Below are positions 44,753 through 56,800 of a stretch of 64,000 bases of DNA, piece after piece; the first letter of the stretch is position 1; every line of letters starts with the position of its first letter. The notes under the pieces are model-generated. The model did not search any database, was not told the DNA's origin, and worked only from the letters and a program-made list of their open reading frames with translations. The translations under genes were made by a program, and so were the position numbers. The stretch spans positions 32,685,391 to 32,749,390 of the forward strand of contig NC_059368.1 of NCBI RefSeq assembly GCF_019703515.2, read 5' to 3'. The stretch comes from Myxocyprinus asiaticus (lineage: Eukaryota > Chordata > Actinopteri > Cypriniformes > Catostomidae).

Positions 44753-46257
44753 AAACTCAGCAAAAAAGAAATGTCCCTTTTTCAGGACATTGTATTTTAA
44801 AGATACATTTGTAAAAATCCAAATAACTTTACAGATCTTTATTTAAAAGGGTTTAAACAATGTTTTCTATGCTTGTTCAATGAACCATAAACAATTAATT
44901 AACATGCACCTGTGGAACAGTCGTTAAGACACTAACAGCTTACAGACAGTAGGCAATTAAGGTCACAGTTATAAAAACTTAGGACACTAAAGAGACCTTT
45001 CTACTGACTCTGAAAAACACCAAAATAAAGATGCCCAGGGTCCCTGCTCATCTGCGTGAACGTGCCTTAGGCATGCTGCATGGAGGCATGAGGACTGCAG
45101 ATGTGGCCAGGGCAATAAATTGCAATGTCCGTACTGTGAGAGGCCTAAGACAGCACTACAGGGGAGGCAGGAAGGACAACTGATCATCCTCGCAGTGGCA
45201 GACCACGTGTGACAACACTTGCACAAGATCGGTACATCCGAATATCACACCTGCGGGACAGGTACAGGATGGCAACAACAACTGCCCGAGTTAAACCAGG
45301 AACGCACAATCCCTCCATCAGTGCTCTGACTGTCCGCAATAGGCTGAGAGAGGCTGGACTGAGGGCTTGTAGGCTTGTTGTAAGGCAGGTCCTTACCAGA
45401 CATCACTGGCAACAACGTCGCCTATGGGCACAAACACACCTTCGGTGGACCAGACAGGACTGGCAGAAAGTGCTCTTCACTGACGAGTCGCGGTTTTGTC
45501 TCACCAGGGGTGATGGTCGGATTATCGCGTTTATCGTCGAATGAATGAGCGTTACACCGAGACCTGTAATCTGGAGCAGGATCGATTTGGAGGTGGAGGG
45601 TCCATCATGGTCTGGGGCAGTGTGTCACAGCATCATCGGACTGAGCTTGTTGTCATTGCAGGTAATCTCAACGCTGTGCGTTACAGGGAAGACATCCTCC
45701 TCCCTCATGTGGTACCCTTCCTGCAGGCTCATCCTGACATGACCCTCCAGCATGACAATGCCACCAGCCATACTGCTTGTTCTGTGCGTGATTTCCTACA
45801 AAACAGGTATGTCAGTGTTCTGCCATGGCCAGCGAAGAGCCCAGATCTCAATCCCTTTGAGCACATCTGGGACTGTTGGATCAGAGGGTGAGGGCTAGGG
45901 CCATTCCCCCCAGAAATGTCCGGGAACTTGCAAGTGCCTTGGTGGAAGAGTGGGGTAACATCTCACAGCAAGAACTGGCAAATCTGGTGCAGTCCATAAG
46001 GAGGAGATGCACTGCAGTACTTAATGCAGCTGGTGGCCACACCAGATACTGACTGTTATTTTGATTTTGACACAACCCCACCCTTTGTTCAGGGACACAT
46101 CATTCCATTGCAGTTAGTCACATGTCTGTGAAACTTGTTCAGTTTATGTCTTAGTTGTTGAATCTTTTTATGTTCATACAAATATTTACACATGTTAAGT
46201 TTGCTGAAAATAAAAGCAGTTGAAAGTGAGAGGAGGTTTCTTATTTGCTGAGTTTAT
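44752..46257 (+). mobile_element. Tc1-like transposon, third family in the window
   Basis: The ends 'taaactcagcaaaaaagaaa' and 'tttcttatttgctgagttta' are inverse copies with TA-containing flanks. The ends differ in sequence from those at 15203 and 35870, so this is another family. The transposase is on the + strand and frameshifted. Exact end bases are uncertain by one or two positions because of the AT-rich target. Confidence 0.87.
45031..46052 (+). pseudogene. Tc1-like transposase with several frameshifts
   Basis: Opens at 45031 with MPRVPAHLRERALGML, then the helix-turn-helix (RTADVARAINCNVRTVRGLR). A frameshift near 45180 leads to GRPRVTTLAQDRYIRISHLR, and a second HTH (SALTVRNRLREAGLRA). 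Catalytic context: LFTDESRFCL, LQHDNATSHTA and SPDLNPFEHIWD (Glu present; Ile of NPIE is Phe). Further frameshifts lie near 45535 and 45880. The C-terminus (RARAIPPRNVRELA, NLVQSIRRRCTAVLNAAGG) is well preserved to the TGA at 46052. Apart from indels the coding sequence is little decayed. Confidence 0.88.
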
Positions 46258-46805
46258 TATCATGTATGAAAAATACACTAAGATTCAGTGCTAGAGAATT
46301 GCTTCGGAGTCTGTTGTGTGCCAACTTGCAAAGCAGAAACAAACATATTTGACCTTCAGACACGTCCTGAAAAGTGGCATGGAAATGTAAATCTGCCCCT
46401 TTGTTTTGTGCTCAGCTACTCATTTCTGCAGTACTGAAACCCTTCTGTTCTCGAAAGCACCAAACATGCTCTCTGGGTTATAAATAAAAGAAGCCACTGT
46501 AGCAGGAACACAGCGTAACTCAGTGGGACAAGGAACCGAGGGAAAACCTGAGCTGTCAGACTGTAAAATACACCACAGTCTACAATTTCTGCTATAGTGT
46601 GCAAGTCAGATTTCCTTCAGCCATTTGTCTTCCAGAATTTACGAGCTACAAATAGATAAGTGACACTGTTCTATGCTAGCCTATTATTGGGTGTAATAAC
46701 CCAATGGCCTAATCAACTAATGAGTCACTGGATCCGAAAGGATAAGAGTTTAGAGGTTGCTAGTTGATGCAGTCTCCTCATTAATGCAGGATTAGGGGCC
46801 ATTAA
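46258..46805. other. Unassigned DNA
   Basis: No gene or repeat ends recognised; short open frame 46416-46604 (minus) without domain. Confidence 0.4.
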
Positions 46806-47237
46806 AAGAATGTTTCAGGTTCAAAAGAAGCAGTGGTGGGAAAGCTACTATGAAACTGTTGCTTGTCAAGCTGGGCACAAACTGGACTGGCAACACAAAG
46901 AGAAAGAGATCAGAAAGACTGGACTTCCTAGAGCCATTTCAGAAATATGTGCCACGTAGGAAGAGAGCGATCGGCATAAACAAAAGAGAAACGTATCAGC
47001 TTAGAAAACAGCTGATACATAGACTGGGTAACTAGAGAGAAGGTTTCTCAAGAGAAAATCCAGCGGAGAAACGAGGAGGAATAAATACGCAGCAGGTAAT
47101 GAGAAGATGAGAGACATGTGAGTGTAATAACAAGACGCGCTGATGCGAGACTTGATAAATAGAGACGCGCCACGTGCGCCGACACGTGATAACTGTCAAA
47201 CACCAAAACAAACACACGCCCAGCGAGACAGAGTTCA

Positions 47238-47272
<35 letters not shown>

Positions 47273-47366
47273 CAGCCAGATCAGCCCCGAATCCCGACAA
47301 ATCTAAAGTGTGATCGAAAATATACTATAAATAGAGCTTAACTTGTTTTGAACCCTGAACATTCCT
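46806..47366. mobile_element. TTAA-flanked family B copy with inserted or diverged core
   Basis: The left end 'aagaatgtttcaggttcaaa' and right end 'ttgttttgaaccctgaacat' are inverse, matching the ends of 17137-18202. TTAA lies at 46802-46805 and 47367-47370. The core differs from the other copy: GC-richer, with an (AC)n run at 47238-47269 and CpG-containing words at 47130-47230. No transposase. Confidence 0.55.
47238..47269 (+). repeat. (AC)n microsatellite
   Basis: About 16 uninterrupted AC units. Open frames across it on the minus strand are an artefact of the repeat. Confidence 0.95.
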
Positions 47367-47718
47367 TTAAGCTAGATAAGTGTTTATTTTAAGAGTTACA
47401 ATAATCCCACCTGAGACCACTGAGATGGAAATGAATGACTGCTCTCTGACTCTCATGTAATATTCATTTGATCTACAGGCTGTAATTTGGCATTATTTAA
47501 AATTACACTTTTGTTTTCCAGTTTGAACTATAAATAATGTTTGAAAAATTGCATTTCTGACATGGATACACAGTGGACAAAAATTCATTAATTTACAGCA
47601 TGAAATTTGATAAACAGCCTAAAACTAAACTTAAAATCTGGAGTGTTTGGATTTTATTAAAGGGAAACTTATTAAATAAAATGTCTACTGACCTCCTCTG
47701 TATAATATATTTATTTAA

Positions 47719-48101
47719 AGGAATAGTTCACACCAAAATTTAAATTATGTAATTATTTACTCACCCTAATGTTGCTCCAAGCCTGAATGACTTTCTTTCT
47801 TCCATGGAACACAAACAGTGAATTTTTTAAAAATCTTGACAGGGAGGGTTTATTTGACATATAATGAAAGTGAATAATGACTCTGGTCTGTCAAGCTTTG
47901 AAAAAAATAATAGAAATAAATTTTTAAAAAAACAGCGTAAAACCACAGTAAAAATAATCAATATGCCTAATCAGTATAACCAGTCTTGGGTAGTAATGGA
48001 CTGCATATAATATGGATGACATAATAAAATTACAACAATCCACTATTTGTAATAAGATTACATTTTAAATTGTATAATCAGATTACATTTACTTTTTATG
48101 G

Positions 48102-48162
<61 letters not shown>

Positions 48163-48372
48163 TATTTGATTTATGGAGTGATTTCATTTGATTTGAGAGT
48201 GAATAATGACTTAGGTTTCATTTTATTCATCACACAAAGTGATCGTATGGCTTCAGAAGACATGGAATATATAGTTTTAAAAATTCACGTTTTGTGCTCA
48301 ACAACAGAAAGAATGAGCGACACTGGGGTGAGTAAATAATGACAGAATTTTCATTTTGGGTGAACTATTCCT
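47719..48372. mobile_element. TTAA-flanked MITE, family A
   Basis: The left end 'aggaatagttcacaccaaaa' with 'tatttactcaccctaatg' and right end 'gagtaaataatgacagaat' then 'ttcattttgggtgaactatt' are inverse copies. TTAA lies at 47715-47718 and 48373-48376. The clearest bounded copy of this family here. The core contains a (TA)n tract at 48104-48160. Confidence 0.8.
48104..48160 (+). repeat. (TA)n microsatellite
   Basis: About 28 TA units within a family A MITE. Confidence 0.95.
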
Positions 48373-48376
48373 TTAA

Positions 48377-49122
48377 ACTAGTGTCCCATTAGCAACTCTG
48401 TCAAACATTACTCAACCAGAGCCCTCCTTACACAGCCTCTCTGCCACCAAACTATAGGCACTAAAAGGCTTACATTCAGTTCCTGGAAAATGGTGAGCCT
48501 TCACCATTAAATTCAGCATTATGGATTTTAAAAACAATAAGTGTCTTCCTGTGAGGATAACATACCCTAAAAATGGAATTCATAAGCATTGCTCCATTCA
48601 CACCAGTTTCACTCTCTCTAAGTATTACCCATTCAAAAAATGTAATCTAGTAATCACCCTTCTTACCCCAGTGAATATTTCTCAGGGTAGGTTTATTTTT
48701 GAAAGTCAATTTCTGCATAGGCAAATATCTTGAAGTCTTGGCTACAAAAATAAAAGCTATTGAATATTTTTACAGTTATTGACCTGGAAAAAAAGATACA
48801 GTTCCTTTCAACTAGTTCAGAACACACTGACCTTTGGTGACAACTTGCCCCAATAGCAGGGCATGTTGTCACAGTATGTGGTTGGGTAAGTATAAGTTGG
48901 GTAAGACGGCAAGATGTTGGAAACCAACATACAAAACCTCAGCTAGAAAAAAACACATTTGCGCAATTGGACTTGGGTATCCAAGTCTTATTGTTACTGA
49001 GATATAGACCGTATAACAGCTTCCCCATGATGATAATGCTTAGTCTAAGTGTTTTATCATGTGACTGATGCATAATTATTTTGGAATGTTTACATGTTTA
49101 CAATAATGCACTAACAATGGAA
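48377..49122. other. Unassigned AT-rich DNA
   Basis: No gene or paired repeat ends recognised. Confidence 0.4.
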
Positions 49123-49459
49123 GTGAATTTCCATTTTTGGCTGAATTATCCCTAAAAATGGAAATTCTGTTGCTCCAAACTCACATGATGTGTTTTCTTC
49201 TGAAGAAATATAATGACTTCAATGTCAATCTCTTCCTCAAACAAAGCTATCATGGCTTTAGAGGACTTGGAATATACTTTTATAATACTTCTATCGTGCT
49301 TTGTCCTTTTTGGAACTACACTGTATGGAAGAGAGCAGCCTGGACATTCTGCTAATTATCTCCTTTTGTGTTCCACAGCAGAAAGAATCATTAAGGGGTT
49401 TGGGTGACATAGGGTGATTAAACGATGATGAAACTGTCATTTTTTATGAACCTTTAAGG
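49123..49459. repeat. Diverged family A-like MITE copy
   Basis: The left 'tttccatttttggctgaatt' and the right half with 'ttttgtgttccacagcagaa' and 'ttttttatgaacctttaag' resemble the ends of the TTAA-type family A. It is heavily drifted and shorter than the other copies. Confidence 0.5.
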
Positions 49460-49969
49460 CAACAAACGTGAATCAAGCCTATGCTCGATAGCAATAATGC
49501 ATTCTAGACAGTTGTACAGCTGTGAACCAAGTGATTTTAACACTTGTTTTTCACTAAATACTAAACCCTTCTCTTCCCCAGGCCCTATTGCAGTTTATAG
49601 TTTTAAAAGGTTGGTCAGAGGTCTATGTGTCAGCAGACTAAGAGACTGTCCAAACAGTATGGGGTGTATTGTGTGTTCCCTCTGTCCTTACGACTGCAAG
49701 ATACAATTTCAACACTGTTAACATGTGTTTTATTGTTCACAGGCCATCCTTTAGCTCATCTGGCTTGTCTGTTTGACCCACAGTTGAACTAGAGATTAAA
49801 TGTTAGTTAACTCTCTATTTTGGTATCCCATGCAGTGTTGCTGAACAATTCAAGCCTTGTGGAACAGAAAAAACAGTTCAATGTGCAGTGACGGTAAAGG
49901 GAAAGGCAAGATAATCTGAAATCTACTTAAAAATGTCACTGTAATTCAGTCCTTTTTTCAGAGTTACCT
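49460..49969. other. Unassigned DNA upstream of L1 insertion
   Basis: No recognisable feature; ends at the L1 target duplication. Confidence 0.4.
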
Positions 49970-50020
49970 ACCGAGCAACATTCTTTTTTCTTTTCTTTTT
50001 TTTTATAATGAAATGTAAAC

Positions 50021-50022
<2 letters not shown>

Positions 50023-50089
<67 letters not shown>
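50023..50089 (+). repeat. (TA)n microsatellite in L1 3' region
   Basis: About 33 TA units, within the L1 between the ORF2 end and the poly(A) tail. It reads as repeated Ile-Tyr in open frames and is not coding. Confidence 0.95.
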
Positions 50090-50093
<4 letters not shown>

Positions 50094-50219
50094 CAACATT
50101 TAAACCCCACAACCCCCCTCCCCGACCCTGAATTTTTTTAAAAAAAAACCTGTAGTCATATACATACATATACAAACATAAATACATATACATATATATA
50201 CACATACATACATACACAC

Positions 50220-53200
50220 ACATAATAATCATGTAATACTGTAATACATTACTCTCTCCATACCCCACCCGAGAGCCCTCCAAAAACTCCAAATACCTGC
50301 CCCATTTCCGAACAAACTTATCCAAGCCACCCCGTCTTCTAGATGACACCTCCTCATAAGCTGCCACCCTCCCCACCTCCGTGCACCACTCCGGATATGG
50401 GGGCACACCAGCTGACCTCCAACCCCTCAAAATAACCTGCCTGGCGATCATCACACACGTCAGAACCCAGTTCCTTACTTGGCCATCCCCCACATCGATG
50501 ACCGCCCCATCGCCCAGAACACAAAGTCTGGGGCAAAATGAAACCTGAGTGCCCACCACATCGCACACAAAATTCTGAACCTTCGACCAGAATTTCTGGA
50601 TCTCGACACACCACCAAAAAACATGGGCCATGTCTCCATCCTCCGATTGGCATCTCCAGCAGGTGGGTGTGTCTTTAAGACCAAGCCTATACAGTCTAGA
50701 GGGGGTCCAATAGACTTAATGTTTTTAAGAATCTTAGCCCACACTCCTTCCTCCAATGCCAAGTTGAAATATTTCTCCCATACTCTCTTGAGAGAAGTTA
50801 AGGCTCCATCCCCCATACTCTGAATTAACAGGGAGTAGTACACTGATGCCTCATGACCTTTTCCAAAAGCCGCAATCACCTCTCCCAAAGCATCTGCCTC
50901 CTTAGGGGGATGTGTGCTACTCCCAAAAATAGTGCAAAGCAGGTGACGCAGTTGTAAATACTTATAAAACTGAGGTCTGGGGATCCCAAAATGTTGGACC
51001 AAGTTTTCAAACGATCTCAACACACCACTTTCATATAGGTCACCGAGTGTAGCAACCCCCCTCACAATCCATTCCGGCCAACAGAAAGGAGACTTGCCAA
51101 TACACAGTCTTGGGTTCTGCCATATGCTTGAGGCAGCATTTAAATAAGTGTCCAGTTTAAACAATCTGGACACTTTAGCCCATACCGAGTGTAAATGCAA
51201 AATAACGGGGTGTAACTTAACTTTTCCGATTAGTTTGATAGAGATACTTTGTAATGGCGAAATAGGGGCAAGAACTGCCTGTTCAATAACAAACCAGGGA
51301 GGGGATCTCTCAGGTGGAAGTGACCAATGAGCCAAATGTCTGAGACTGAACGCATAGTAATAAAACAAAATCTTGGGAAGGCCTAGCCCTCCTTTGTCTA
51401 TCGGCCTATGTAACTTATTAAAATACAGTCTGGGACGTTTACCATTCCAAATGAAGGACTTCGCTATGCTATCAAATTCCTTGAAATAAGAGAGGGGGAC
51501 ATCTACAGGGAGAGATTGTAGCAGGTAGTTAAATTTTGGAATACAATTCAATTAACCTTCCCAATCATCGATAAATGTAATGAAGCCCACCTGCTGACAT
51601 CATTCGAAAACCTTTTTATTAAAGGGTCAAAATTAACACTAACTAAATCAGACAAATTTGCTGAGAATAAAATCCCCAAATACTTAATGCCCTGTTTGGG
51701 CCACTGGAAGGCGCCTGGCTGGAAAGCCGTTACTGGACAGTACGCTGTCAGAGCCAAAGCTTCGGATTTAGCCCAATTGACTTTGTATCCTGAGAACTTG
51801 GAAAAGGAATTAATAATTCTGTGGAGGCAAGGCAAAAATCTAGTAGGTTCAGAGACAAATAATAAAATATCATCTGCGTAAAGCAGAAGCTTATGCGGCA
51901 CACCTCCCGCCACCACCCCTGGAAAATCATCCTCCTTTCTTATCGCAGCTGCTAATGGTTCCAGGGCAAGACAGAACAATAATGGGGAAAGAGGGCAACC
52001 CTGCCGAGTGTCCCTATTCAAAGTAAAATAATCTGAGATTAATCCATTTGTTTGTACCGCTACTACAGGGTGTCTATAAAGTAACTTAATCCAAACAATA
52101 AATGTACTCCCGAACCCGTATATTTCCAAAATCTTAAAAAGATAATCCCATTCTACCATATCAAACGCCATTTCGGCATCAAGTGAGATGGCAGCGATTG
52201 GAGATCGATCTTTCACTACTGACAACATGATATTGATGAGACGCCTGATGTTATCAGAAGAGCTGCGACCCCGAATAAACCCCACCTGATCTATATGTAT
52301 AAGTGATGTCATAACTTTACTTAATTGATTAGCCAAAATTTTTGACAATATTTTTACATCTAGTTGGATCAGGGAAATTGGACGGTAACTTTTACACTCA
52401 TTTGGATCTTTGTCCTTTTTAAGAATCAGATTGATCCGCGCTTGTGTCATGGTTGGAGGAAGTTTTCCGTTCTTTAATGATTCAGTATAAACTTCTAACA
52501 AAAGTGGAGCCAGTTCTGTAGCATAGGATCTAAAAAATTCTGCGGCAAAACCATCTGGCCCCAGAGTCTTGCTAGTAGGTAGGGACTTAATTACCTCGTC
52601 AAGCTCCTCCAAGGTTATCTCAGAATCAAGAGAGTTTTTTTGCTCAATCGTCAGTTTAGGAAGATCTAATTGTTCCACAAAATTTCTAATATCTTCATCA
52701 GTAGACGAAGACGTGGAACTATAAAGATCAATATAGAACTCTTTAAAGGATTAATATCAATGGCTGAGGTAAATATTTCACCACCAGCAGATTTCACTGA
52801 GGGAATGGTAGAGAAAGACTCTCTCTGCTTTATATATCTAGCCAAAAGCTTCCCTGCTCAAAGTATGACTGTCTTGCCCTGAATAACCATAACTCCACTT
52901 TCCGCGACAAAATAGTATTATATCTATATTTCAATCGGATCAATTCTCTGAGGCCATCAGCTGACATACGGCGCTTCAGCTCTGCCTCTGCACTTTTAAT
53001 ATTTCCTTCCAACTCCACAAGTTCTCGTGCTTTGGATTTTTTGATGAATGAGGCATACTGTATGATCTGGCCCTAAGAACCGCTTTAAGTGCCTCCCAAG
53101 CCACGTCCACAGAGGATACTGAGGACCAGTTGGTCTCCATATAAACATTGATTTCAGTCTTTAACATTTGTTGGAAATCAGGATTTTGCAGAAGGGATAC

Positions 53201-53972
53201 ATTAAGGCACCAACTATATGATTTATTTTTCTCTATATGTGGCAACACCTCTAAACTCACCAGGGCATGATCTGAGACTAAAATGTTTCCAATTGAGCAA
53301 TCAAAAACAGATGAAATGAGGGATTTGGATATTAAAAAAAAAAATCTATTCTAGAATAAATCTTATGGACTGATGAAAAAAATGTATAGTCCCTACTGGA
53401 TGGGTTCAAAAGTCTCCAAATATCCGAAAGACCAAGATTTTTACACATCCTGTGAAGCGTCAGTGTTGCTCTAGGGGGCTTACACACTTTTGCTTCACTA
53501 TGATCAAGGATTGAGTCCATCAAAAGATTAAAGTCTCCTCCCAATATTATATCATGAGGGGTGCCAGCGGTTTGCAACAACCCTTCAAGATCTATAAAAA
53601 AGCCCTGATCATCAGCGTTAGGTGTGTAAATATTAGCCAAAATCAACCTCTGCCCTTGAATTTCAGCTAAAACAATAATTAATCTTCCTAATTTATCTTT
53701 AATCTGCTTGAGACATTTGAATTGTAGATGTTTATTTACCAATATAATGACTCCCTTGCTCTTACTTGTGCCAGCACTAAAGAAAATATGTCCACCCCAT
53801 ATCTTCCCAAATTTTTCAGCTTCCTGCGGGGAGAGATGTGTTTCTTGGAGAAACACTATATCATATTTCTTACGTTTAAGAAAAGAAATAACCTTCCTTC
53901 TTTTTATGGGGTGCCCCAACCATTCACATTCCATGTGGAGAGAGATAGTTCACTCATATTAACATTTGACAT
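50220..53972 (-). pseudogene. L1 ORF2 (endonuclease and reverse transcriptase), frameshifted
   Basis: The minus-strand ATG at 53972 starts MSNVNMSELSLSTWNVNG; a shift at about 53930 leads into the AP endonuclease (IVFLQETHLSPQEAEKF, LGGDFNLLMDS, SRDYTFFSSVHKIYSRID). Shifts follow near 53335 (an A/T homopolymer), 53010, 52860 and 52685. The RT frame (52678-51548) carries GPDGFAAEFFRSY, YRPISLIQLDVKILSKILA, ISLDAEMAFDMVEWDYL (motif A), RDTRQGCPLSPLLFCLALEP (motif B) and LLLYADDILLFVSE (intact motif C). At 51548 a short deletion after MIGKVN shifts the frame. Residues from NCIPKFNYLLQSLPV onward read on to 50475, then HVFWWCVEIQKFWSKV and the C-terminus. The end is approximate. Confidence 0.88.
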
Positions 53973-54989
53973 TTTGATATAGTAGAAAAAATAAATTGTG
54001 TGTCAAAAACAAAATTATACAGACCACATTCCCCATTAGTGAAACAATCAAACCCCGAACATCCCCCCGAACAAAACAAACAGAAAAAAGAAAAACGTGC
54101 GCATTAACCCCACGCACGATGGCGCCAACCGGCGACAATCCCTTAAACTCAAAAGGTCCATGAATGCCCACAAGCCCCCACGACAACTTTGCCATCGGAT
54201 TGCTCAATTTTGCCTCACAAATTGTGAGGCAAAATTACATAACAGAAAATACTTTGTGAAATAAACCCAGTCAGTAGGAAGAATGAACACAAAGAATGTG
54301 TAGATTCATTCACAGAACTGTCTCAAAGGTGTGATCATCCACAAACAAATTCCAGCTGATATAAAACCGTTCATTTTCCTCGGACAGACAAACGAATGTT
54401 CTGTGAGCCGGCTGTTATGAGTTCAGCGGATGACGTAATCATTCAAATGTCTCGTAAAACAAACTCAACAAAACAAACTACAGCCAGCAGGAGGAGTAAG
54501 CACGAAGAATGAACAGATGAATCAACAGCTGTTCCAAAGGAGTGTTATTCAATAGAACACGCTCCAGCCGCTAGGCGGAACCAATACAAAAAGAAACAAA
54601 ACCGGCATCCCGGTTCCCCGGATGATTGAGTCAGTTCACTCAGAGGCTGCATAAAAGTATATACCATGACTTACACAATCCGTCAGCTTTATAAAAAAAC
54701 ATCATTTGTGTGAGCATGTAGATATTTTGCGGTCATCCATAGTGTCCACTCTCAATCTGTCCAGGAACTTAAATGCAGAAGTTTCTTTAAGGAAAGTGTT
54801 ATTCACAAAACAAGCTCCAGCTGCACGGTGGTGCCAATGCAAAGAACCTAAAATGTCACCCAGCTTCCTCAAGAGTTAGTACAGCGAGTCAAGCCCACTC
54901 ACATGAGAAACATCCAATGGTTTACTCAGACATTGATTCTATAAAAGACATTGCCTGTTTTGGACATGTGAATACTTTGCGACCGACCT

Positions 54990-55762
54990 TCAATCTATTC
55001 TCAGTTTGGCAGGAAACATCAGAGCAAACGAGATCTTTTTCTGATGTAAGAGTTTCTTACATTCCTTGAACCGATCGCGTTTCTCTCTTGTCGAACTCGC
55101 AAAGTCTGGGAACAAGAAAATATTATGGTTCTTCCAAGAAAGCTTCCCTTTGCTCCTCGCCTGGTGCAACACAAGATCTTTATCGGATGATCTCAGAAAT
55201 CTGGCCAGAATCGATCTGGGCCTATCTCCCTCAGCAGATCTGTGAGCTGGCACTCTGTGAGCTCACTCGATTTCCAGCTTGTGGCCTGTTATGTCGAGCA
55301 GACTTGGGGAAAAACTTGTCTAGGAATTTCACCATATCTCTGCCCTCCTCATGCTCAGGAATTCCAACAATTCGAACGTTATTCCTGCGGTTTCTATTCT
55401 CAAGATAAGCTTTTCAAGGAGATGTTCCAGATCAACTCTGGTCGCGGGCGGATTAGCAGTTAATTCCCTCTCCGAAGATTCCAGAAAATCGATTCGTTTT
55501 TCAACATCAGTCACTCTTGTAGCTAACTCAGAGAATTTTTTTCCATCGCCGTAATCGATCAACGTATTACAGCGAGAACCTCCAAGTCAGCAAGAATCTT
55601 CGTCAACATCACCGACATGTAGGACAACTGACGCTGGATCTCCTCTCCCGCTGTGCCATCCAAATCGAGTCCCCGGTCTGTAGGCCTGTCGGGGCTTTCA
55701 TCCTGAACACATAAGTGTCTTTTAATGTCTCCAGAGCCCGAGGATTTTGACTTCTTTGCCAT
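54990..55762 (-). pseudogene. L1 ORF1 (RNA-binding chaperone), frameshifted
   Basis: The minus-strand ATG at 55762 starts MAKKSKSSGSGDIKRHL, followed by a helical stretch (QRQLSYMSVMLTKILADLEV). After a shift near 55560 the frame continues FSELATRVTDVEKRIDFLES, a coiled-coil heptad pattern that trimerises ORF1p in known elements. A further shift near 55390 leads to RRNNVRIVGIPEHEEGRDMV, the RRM motif of L1 ORF1p. The final frame (to 54990) reads ARFLRSSDKDLVLHQARSKG and FPDFASSTREKRDRFKECKK, the C-terminal domain. All parts are in order, so only small indels separate this from an intact ORF of about 250 codons. Confidence 0.85.
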
Positions 55763-55918
55763 GTTTTGCAACAAAGGGCAAATGTGCAACTGGGTGTATC
55801 AAATTTGACCAGATTATAACATGAGAATAATCGAAAAGTCAGCAAAGTGCGCAGAGCTCGTCGCTCACACGTCCGCTCCTTGCATGGCGTCACGTGACCC
55901 AGACCGAGCAACATTCTT

Positions 55919-56183
55919 AGCAACTAGACCATATCATATCGCTTCTGAAGATATTGATTTAACCACTGGAGTCTTGGATTATTTTTCATGCTGTCTCAAG
56001 TGATTTTTGGAGCTTAAAAGTTTTGGTCACCACTCACTTGCACTGTATGGACCAAAAGAGCTGAGATATTCCTCTAAAAATCTTTATTTTTGTTCAGCAG
56101 ATGAAAGGAAGTCATACACATCCAGGATGGCATAAGGGTGAGTAATTGATGAGAGAATTTTCCTTTTTGGGTGAACTATTCCT
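55919..56183. repeat. Right half of a family A MITE next to the L1
   Basis: From 'accatatcatatcgcttctg' through 'cacttgcactgtatggacc' and 'aagggtgagtaattgatg' to 'tttttgggtgaactattcc', followed by TTAA (56184-56187). The matching left half is not found on the far side of the L1, so the copy was already partial or was truncated. Confidence 0.65.
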
Positions 56184-56344
56184 TTAACCATGGACTTCTG
56201 AATTGTGCTTCTTCAGACCGACATTTCTACATTCCTATCACACTTGCCTGTTGCAAGTGAACTTGATTGGCTGGTTCAGTTGTTTTTATTAGAGTTGAAA
56301 CTAAACTCCATAGGAAGGTTGAGTATCCTTTTCTTAACCCTTAA

Positions 56345-56800
56345 AGGTATAGTTCACCCCAAAAATGTAAATTCTCTCATCATTCTCTCATCATGCCATC
56401 CCAGATGTGCATGAATTTCTTTTTATGCAGAACAGAAATTAAGATTTTTTGTATTTCAGCTCTGATGGTCCATACAATGCAAGTGAATAGTGACCAGAAC
56501 TTTGAAGTTCAAAAAAGCTCATAAAGGCAGCATAAAAGTAATTCATACAACTCCAGTGGTTAGATCCACTTTCACTTCCACAATCTCCTATTTTTGTTTT
56601 TGGCGATTCATATTCTTTGTGCATATCTCCATCTACTGGGCAGGGAGGAGAATTTATAGTAAAAAAGGACTTAAATATTGATCTGTTTCTCCCCCACACC
56701 TATCATATCGCTTCATAAGACATTAATTTAAAAAACTGTTGTATGGATTACTTTTATGCTGCTTATATGTGCTATTTGTTACATTTTAACCGGTGGGTTG
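56345..56800. repeat. Left half of a family A MITE
   Basis: TTAA (56341-56344) precedes 'aggtatagttcaccccaaaa' and the family phrases 'tcatgccatcccagatgtg' and 'ccatacaatgcaagtgaata'. The right terminus is absent; after about 56770 unrelated AT-rich DNA follows. Confidence 0.65.

Larger units (their letters stand above)
49986..55902 (-). mobile_element. Near full-length L1 retrotransposon with 16-bp target duplication
   Basis: ACCGAGCAACATTCTT occurs at 49970-49985 and 55903-55918, a perfect 16-bp duplication, so both insertion ends are defined. Just inside the left copy the + strand is a T-rich run (poly(A) tail of a minus-strand element). The 5.9-kb body carries a 5' region, ORF1 (coiled coil and RNA-binding domain), a spacer of about 1 kb and ORF2 (AP-type endonuclease, reverse transcriptase, C-terminal Cys/His region). 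Every ORF carries frameshifts, but the RT catalytic motif is intact. The perfect duplication and moderate damage suggest a fairly recent insertion. Tx1-group L1 is possible. Confidence 0.93.

Noticed and set aside
49936..50631. 231-codon minus-strand frame as a distinct gene
   Set aside because: Its N-terminal part is the L1 ORF2 C-terminus and the rest is translation of the (TA)n microsatellite and poly(A) tail region.
53708..53982. Plus-strand frames over the L1 endonuclease
   Set aside because: They are antisense shadows of the L1 ORF2 coding sequence.
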